From assembly GCA_024500155.1 (NCBI GenBank), contig CM044877.1, positions 18,514,501 to 18,578,500 on the forward strand: a DNA stretch of 64,000 nucleotides, given 5' to 3'. Source of the stretch: Chenopodium formosanum. Its lineage: Eukaryota > Streptophyta > Magnoliopsida > Caryophyllales > Amaranthaceae. The notes below the pieces were generated by a model. The model ran no database searches. It was not told the DNA's origin and worked only from the letters and a program-made list of their open reading frames with translations. The position numbers and the translations under genes are program-made. This document shows, in pieces, positions 58,192 through 64,000 of the stretch. Every line of letters starts with the position of its first letter. Within the stretch, counting starts at the first letter, position 1.

Positions 58192-61100
58192 TCAAGGAGT
58201 AGTCTGCAAATATAAAGGGATGGACACCAATTAAAACAAAGCAAAAAAGCTAACTAACATGAAAATGGGAAAAAATTCAGAATTGACCTTGTTTAAAGCT
58301 CTTGCTGCTTTGATTCTCCTCTGTTCTACCACCCATGGTGTGTTTACAACAGCCTTGCCCTTTGTGTTAGGATGGGAAGAAGACTGTTTCACTTCTGCAG
58401 GTATATTGGAGCAAGTTTTGGCATAATGTCCAAATTGAGCACATTTTTGGCATCTCTTCTGCCTTTTTTGTGAACTACCCTCTGCTGCTGGTACACCCTC
58501 ACCCCCTTCCTTCTTTCTCTTTTTGGACTTAGGTCTGCCAGGCATGACTCTCACAGGTGGTGGCAGTGGCTCCCTTAGCTGAATCTTTTCCCATTGCTTG
58601 GGACCTGGCATAGGCTGTACAGGCAAATCATATGGCTCTAAATATCTCTCACTTGTGTAATAGTGCTCCACATACTCTTCTAGGTCACTTCTTTTTTCTA
58701 ATATACAAGCAAACCCATGCACACAAGGGAGGCCAGTTAATTGCCAGTGGTAGCATGTACATGTTCTATTTTGATGGTCAACTATCACTTGGTCTGCATT
58801 TAGGTTGACCTCATAAGTGTCATCCCTTGAATCCTGCACTATGCAGTGCCTAGCCACTCTCTCCATTCTCTCAAACAGCTTACTCACATAAGGCATCACT
58901 TTTCCTTCAATTTTTTTTCACACCCTCCCACTTGTCATTGTGCCTTTTCATTGCATACCTCCTTAACCATTCCATTTGGGTTAGGATTGGTTTATCCCTA
59001 GCTTCTCTAATACAAGCATTGAAGGTTTCACACATATTGTTAAGAAGCATATTAGATTTGCAATTAGTTGAAAAGGCATGCCTAGACCAATGTTGGGCAG
59101 GGATGTTGTCTAGATACTCATATGCATCCTCACTAAGGAACCTTATGGATTCCATTGCAATTTCAAAATCAGTCTACAATAAAGTGAAGAGAAATACACA
59201 TAAGTTCACTGGCTAAACATGGACAACAAGCTTACAGTGACAGAACATGGACAAAAGCCCCTAAATAAAACTCTAAATTGAGCACTATAATCTGAGCAAC
59301 TGAGCACATAAACTGAGCACACAAACTGAGCACACAATATCAAACTGAGCAACCAAACTAAGCACATACACTGAGCACACAAATTGAGCACACTATATCA
59401 AACTGAGCAGCCAAACTGAGCACATACACTAAGCACACAAACTGAGTAGAGTACAAACTGAGCACATACAAAGCCAAAATACAAACTTAGACCACAAACT
59501 GACCATAATACAAACTGAGCACATAAATGAGCAGAATACATACACTGTACTTACACATATGCTTACATACTGTCACATGGTAATAATTCACAACTTTGTA
59601 CATAAGTGCATGCTAACAAACAAGGAAGAGTATCATAATTGCAGTTCATACCCAAGTTGTGGCTCTAGCAGCATTCCAAAACAACTCTTTGAATGTGGAC
59701 CCTGTGAACTGTAGTTTGAAATTGGCCCATATATGCCTCACACAAAACCTCTTCTCAGCAAAGGGGACCACCTCCTCAAATGCTTCAAGCAGCCCCTTAA
59801 CACACAAAATGAACAAGTAATTGTCACTGACAAATACAACACATACAAATCAAAACCAGTTGCACAAAATAAAACTGAAATGATGGTTAACTAACCTTCT
59901 GCCTATCTGACATGTAAGTAAAGCCACCTCCCATTGCCAAATCATCTAGACTTTGCTTCAAGCATTCTAAGAACCAACACCAAGTTTCTTTGTTCTCAAC
60001 CTCTACAGTAGCCCAGGCAAAGGGATAAATGCTGTTGTTCCCATCCTTTCCCACATCCACCAAAATTTGGCCAGGGTAAGAGCCTTTCAAATGGCATCCA
60101 TCCACCCCTATTAAAGGCATACAACCTTTCAAGAATCCCCTTACCAATGGGGAAAGGCACACATACATCCTCAAGAACAAAGGTGGCTCTGGCCTATCCA
60201 ACTGATCAACCACCACATTCACCACAATCCCTGGGCTATGTTTCTGTACTGCTTTCTCATAATCCCATACTCTGGCATACTGTTCAGATGCAGACCCATA
60301 TATCATTAATTTTGCCCTTGCTCTAGCCAGCCATGCCTTGTAGTACCCAATTTTAATGCCCAAATCACTTAACACTCTATCCCTAAAGCTATTAGTCTTC
60401 CAATTTGGATTACTTCTCCACTCTTCAACATATTTTTCAGCTAAGTACTCTGAAGTCACATTTGCATTCATGTTGCTCCTCATACAGTTATGTTCTAACC
60501 TAAGATCCTTAATTTGCCAGGCATAACTCTTGAACATAGGCCTAGCAATCACCTTGAACCTGCACCTCCTAACTTCCTCACTGCAGTTACATAGAGGCAG
60601 CATACTCCTCTTTGAATCCCATACACAACCACACCTCCTCCCACAGAAAATGGTTAATTTGACCTTGTTGTTGTGCAAGAAATAGAACTCATATCTATTT
60701 TTAACTGCATGAGTTCTTAGAGATTTCCTAAGCACTAAAATGTTGCTGAACTTTTGACTCTTCACCAACACAATTGGTTTCTTGAAATCTGTCTCTTCTC
60801 TAAACCATGGACTGTCATCTGGCTCTTCATCAGAAACATGCTCACTTCTCAGCTCCTCATCATCATTTTCTTCTTCCTTCAGTTCAACCTTAGGCTGCTC
60901 AATATCTTTAACAAGCTGGTCCAACTTCTGCTTACTGCTCTGACCAGGCTGCACAATTGACAAACTCTTCTCCACTTCTCCTAAAATCTGAGTTGTACCC
61001 TGATCCAACCCCTCATCTTCAGAATCACCTTCTTCATCCTCTCCTATATTCCAATCTATATCTATATCACTCAAATCCTCACTTGAAGATCCAGATTCAG

Positions 61101-61896
61101 TATCCTCATCATCAATGAACAACTTCTTTTGACACTTTCCCTTTCCTTTCCCCTCTAATTTGTCTCTCCTGTTTTCCAACTCAAGCTCTTCACAAAGCTT
61201 CCCTTTCCCTTTATCAATTATAGATTTGAGCTTATCACTCCCATCAGAAAACCTAGGACTCCTCCTAAGTATTGGCTCACTCATAGCAGTAGCGGTTTCT
61301 GTTGGGTTGGATTGTTGCCACCTAGGGCTCCTCCTCAATACTAAAGCAGTACAAGGCTTTTTGGGAGTATGTTTAGCAGAGCTTTATTCTTTAACTGTGG
61401 GTTTTGATACTTTTTTAGTAAGTGAAGTTTTAGGTGGTCTGACTTTAGACAGACTGTCAATGTGTTTGGGTGGGCTCAGGTTTGGGTTTGGGTTTTCACT
61501 TGGCCCTTCAGTCTGAATTGGATTTGTTTGATCAGGGTTTTCTTCAGAAACAATACAAAACAACTCCAAGTGCCCATCTTTGTGTTTAGCCTCAAGAAAC
61601 CCCTTTAGAGACTCATCATCCTCTAATCTCCTTTTCCCATTCATCCATGTTTCTCCCTTCTCTTTATACCATAACACATAAATTTGAGGGACTGCCCACC
61701 CCTTTTCCCTAAACCCTTCAGCACATAACCATCTCAAGTACCCCACAGTTATAAATGACAGAGGCACATTCAACCTCCAATACACAAAACCAGCCTCATA
61801 TACTTGATACTCACTCCCCTTTCTTTTTCTTTTCTTAAACACAAAACCCCCAAACAGTCTTAGCTTAATGTCAACAGTGTTATCAAATTGATCCAT
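58192..61896 (-). pseudogene. MULE transposase (mudrA-like), four exons, one stop and one frameshift
   Basis: Exons on the minus strand are 61896-59896, 59795-59652, 59173-58288 and 58203-58192, with consistent phases. The protein begins with a PB1-like domain (DIKLRLFGGFVF; KRRLEDDESL) and an acidic spacer. A MuDR N-terminal zinc/DNA-binding region follows (CGCVWDSKRSML; LEHNCMRSNMN), then the MULE catalytic domain (LIGVDGCHLKGSYPG; MSDRQKGLLEAF across the exon 1/2 junction). The C-terminus has a SWIM zinc finger (CTCYHWQLTGLPCVH) and a CxxC...H...C knuckle (CQKCAQFGHYAKTC). Lesions are an in-frame TAA at 61384-61386 and an A8 run at about 58911-58918 where seven would keep frame; exon 3 is 886 nt, one more than a multiple of three. 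The catalytic motifs are preserved, so inactivation is recent. Confidence 0.9.
59274..59545. repeat. Irregular minisatellite of ACTGAGCACA units in a MULE transposase intron
   Basis: The word CTGAGCACA with AAA or TACA spacers is repeated more than a dozen times at 11-20 bp intervals, some reading CTAAGCACA. It lies wholly within the intron 59174-59651 and continues into scattered copies toward 59545. Confidence 0.85.
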
Positions 61897-62549
61897 TTGT
61901 TAAATCTACAAATTAAGCAATAAATCATGTACCAATACCTTAACAAGCATGTGCCAACCTAAATAAGTTCATAACACTTAAGCAAAATAGTACAGTAAGT
62001 GCAACAACGCAAATACCCTACCACAGTTAACCATAAATTAACACTGAATTCTAAATCAATTTGTATAAAACTGATAATTTAACCATAATTTAATCCTATT
62101 ACAGTATTCTAGGGTTTGCTTAATTATTTTCCAAATTTGCCCAAACATTTCATCCATACTGCACAAAAGCCATTAATGGACCAGTACAAAACGTTGAAGG
62201 AATCATACTTGGGTCGTTGTTAGAAGATTCTCCTTCTTCTGTCAATGGAGATGATAACTCCAAGCTCCAGCCTTTCCCAGTTTCTGATGTGTTCTTTCCA
62301 GTCAATATCCACGCCTTAGTCAATTGGAGAAGGTACAGTGAAAAAAAACAAAAAAAAAAGACTAAACCCTAACAATTGACAATGGAGAGAGACAGAAATT
62401 GTGGTTCACAATCAACAATGGAGTAAATGCATGTGGTTGAGAGTTTTGATTATGGAGGAACAGGGTAAAGAGAGAGATAGAAAGGGTAAAAGGGAGGGAA
62501 TTCAATTAGAATCGAAGAGAGAGAAAGAATAAAGGGAGGGAACTTAAGT
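61897..62549 (-). promoter_or_regulatory. Upstream region of the MULE transposase gene
   Basis: The stretch between the transposase ATG at 61896 and the right terminal repeat should hold the 5' leader and promoter. It has AT-rich and GAGAGAG-rich segments but no motif I can assign firmly. No separate gene is seen. Confidence 0.45.
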
Positions 62550-62630
62550 AACTGGGACCCACTAACGGCAAAATTGACAGAATGCTAATGGAGGTACTGA
62601 TATCTATAGTTTAGTTATTTTTGAGGTACC

Positions 62631-62680
<50 letters not shown>

Positions 62681-62741
62681 ATTAGATGGGTACCAAAATT
62701 CAATTACCCCCATTTTTGAGGTACCAAAATCCAAATTTTCC
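62550..62741 (-). repeat. Right terminal inverted repeat of the MULE
   Basis: It is the reverse complement of 55939-56095, with a ~40 base A tract expanded inside (62637-62678). It ends ...CCAAATTTTCC at 62741 next to TAAAATAGA. Confidence 0.92.
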
Positions 62742-63024
62742 TAAAATAGACAAACATTGGTACATAATTTCCACATAAAGAAAAAAATGTAGTAGTTGTA
62801 CCAAATCTTGATCCTTGTAGTTTAACATATCTATAGTTTAGTTATTTTTGAGGTACCAATTTAAAAAGAAAAAATTTAGATGGGTACCAAAATTCAATTA
62901 CCCCCATTTTTTAGGTACCAAAATCCAAATTTTCCTAAAATAGACAAACAATGGTACATAATTTCCACATAAAGAAAAAAATGCAGTAGTTGTACCAAAT
63001 CTTGATCCTTGTAGTTTAACATAT
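62602..63024. repeat. Tandem duplication of the MULE right terminus plus flanking DNA
   Basis: The segment ATCTATAGTTTAGTTATTTT... at 62602-62828 is repeated at 62829-63024, including the MULE end, the TAAAATAGA duplication and the flank up to GTAGTTTAACATAT. The first copy is longer because of its A tract. The duplication therefore happened after MULE insertion. Confidence 0.9.
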
Positions 63025-63225
63025 AAAGGCATGGCAAAATAATTTACAAATCATAATTGAAGAACTCATTAAGCAATATTTTATCTTTTCCATCTAAAAA
63101 TTTACCGTTTATTTTATTAAGCTGGCATTAATCATGATTACTAACATAAATAAAATATAAGCTATAGTTGTTCACAAGCATCTAAACTTTGAAAAACGTG
63201 TTAAGTTGTACTACGGCTCTATTCT
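63025..63225. other. Flanking DNA homologous to 55200-55390
   Basis: AACTCATTAAGCAATATTTT and GCTGGCATTAATCATGATTA match sequence left of the MULE. No gene is seen. Confidence 0.7.
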
Positions 63226-63241
63226 TTTGAGCTTCTGGGCA

Positions 63242-63350
63242 AAGCAGAGCAGAGTAGAGTAGATTTCAGCAGAGCAAAGCAAAGCAGAGCATAGCAGATT
63301 TCAGCAGAGCAGAGCAGAGCCGAGCCGAGCAGAGCCGAGCAGAGCAGATT
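63242..63350. repeat. AGAGC pentanucleotide array
   Basis: Repeated AGAGC/AAAGC/CGAGC units with three intervening ATTTCAG/ATTTCA words. They follow GGCTCTATTCTTTTGAGC, which looks like a MITE terminus related to the GGGCCTTTTCT end at 11080. Confidence 0.85.
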
Positions 63351-63352
<2 letters not shown>

Positions 63353-63399
<47 letters not shown>

Positions 63400-63426
63400 C
63401 TCAAAAACAAAAGCCATACAACCTAC

Positions 63427-63470
<44 letters not shown>

Positions 63471-63540
63471 GTAGTAGTAGTAGTAGTAGTAGTAGTACTA
63501 CTACTACTATTGCTACTACTACTACTATTATTATTATTAC

Positions 63541-63614
<74 letters not shown>

Positions 63615-63645
63615 GTATTTATTTATTTATTATTATTAAATATTA

Positions 63646-63722
<77 letters not shown>
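63353..63722. repeat. Long (ATT)n microsatellite with an AGT/ACT palindromic centre
   Basis: ATT units run 63353-63397 and about 63429-63722. They are interrupted by a GTA run that turns into CTA units near 63470-63525, giving a self-complementary centre. The poly-Leu/poly-Tyr frame across it (63510-63800) is an artefact. Confidence 0.95.
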
Positions 63723-63725
<3 letters not shown>

Positions 63726-64000
63726 ACGGTGCAAAATCCCATGACACGATGGATTAAATGTGCAGAATTACACAAAAAGGGCACCGTGTCACGGGAATAA
63801 GCCCCGTGACACATCAGCATTTGCCGCGTCGCTGCGTTTTAGGTGTTGCGCGGTAATTTCAGTTTTTTTACCCGTTTTTAAAATAATCATAACTTTAGAT
63901 CTGTAAATCGAAATAAGGCATATAATATATAATTGGAAATCTTATCAAGTCTACTTTCCAACCCAATTAGAATCAGGTAAAAATGATTTGTAAATTTTAA
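63723..64000. other. Fragment of an unidentified repeat with a GTGTCACGGG hairpin
   Basis: GTGTCACGGG at 63786-63795 and CCCGTGACAC at 63803-63812 form a perfect 10 bp stem with a 7-base loop, and ACGGTG...CATGACAC words lie just before. The following text (ATCATAACTTTAGATCTG; CTACTTTCCAACCCAATTAG) resembles the leader-type phrases in the Tat/Ogre LTRs. The element continues beyond the window. Confidence 0.45.

Larger units (their letters stand above)
55939..62741. mobile_element. Autonomous-type Mutator-like element (MULE), 6.8 kb, with convergent genes
   Basis: Long inverted repeats (55939-56095 and 62550-62741) begin GGAAAATTTGGATTTTGG. The 9 bp duplication TAAAATAGA lies at 55930-55938 and 62742-62750, the Mutator hallmark. 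Inside, a minus-strand transposase gene and a plus-strand accessory gene converge near 57.6-58.2 kb. This layout recalls maize MuDR (mudrA/mudrB), but the accessory protein here is different. Each gene carries two inactivating changes, so the copy looks recently silenced. Confidence 0.93.

Noticed and set aside
63510..63800. Poly-Leu/poly-Tyr open frame
   Set aside because: It is a translation of the ATT microsatellite.

Overview
The window is nuclear DNA of a flowering plant. Genes are split by GT-AG introns, the sequence is AT-rich, and transposable elements of nearly every plant class are nested in one another. Frequent TACTCCGTA-type MITE ends and TTCAG-rich MITEs suggest a eudicot, perhaps Caryophyllales/Amaranthaceae, but that is a guess. 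I saw no bacterial-style operons, CRISPR arrays, rRNA genes or tRNA genes.

Left part (1-20425). Two host-type genes lie on the minus strand and both are broken. The first (1067-10864) is a nine-exon, plastid-targeted PP2C-type phosphatase gene. Its second exon carries a long 27-residue acidic repeat array. Four in-frame stops interrupt the exons downstream of that array, and a frame break lies upstream of it. The second (13917-19281) is a four-exon SABATH (salicylate/benzoate-type) carboxyl methyltransferase gene with a one-base frame break in exon 2. MITEs sit in its introns and a 1.07 kb transposon lies 65 bp upstream of its ATG. A Harbinger-type MITE and a ~117 bp tandem repeat lie between the two genes.

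Middle part (20570-53110). An old minus-strand LINE was split by two LTR retrotransposons inserted 17 bp apart. The first is a Tekay/Del-like chromovirus (21572-31699, TSD AACAG) with gag, pol and an extra acidic ORF between the primer-binding site and gag. The second is a 19.9 kb Tat/Ogre-like composite (31722-51627, TSD CATGG) with a decayed gag, no pol, an inverted family LTR and a tandem-repeat 3' region. Nested inside the composite are a truncated hAT transposon (38945-43551, TSD ATTGGCGC), a solo-LTR-like insertion (45194-46630, TSD AAGAG) and a non-autonomous CACTA element (49978-51553, TSD TGG).

Right part (53111-64000). A TRIM element (54175-54586, TSD ATCAC) is followed by a complete Mutator-like element (55939-62741, TSD TAAAATAGA, long TIRs). 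The latter carries two convergent genes: a minus-strand mudrA-like transposase, and a plus-strand accessory gene encoding a PB1-like domain, a GRF zinc finger, a coiled coil and a tail anchor. This is the most system-like arrangement in the window, although both genes carry inactivating lesions. The window ends in AGAGC and ATT microsatellites and a fragment of another repeat.

Method and limits: exon limits were placed by eye from conserved protein blocks and GT/AG sites with phase checks. Family names rest on recalled motifs, and nothing was searched.
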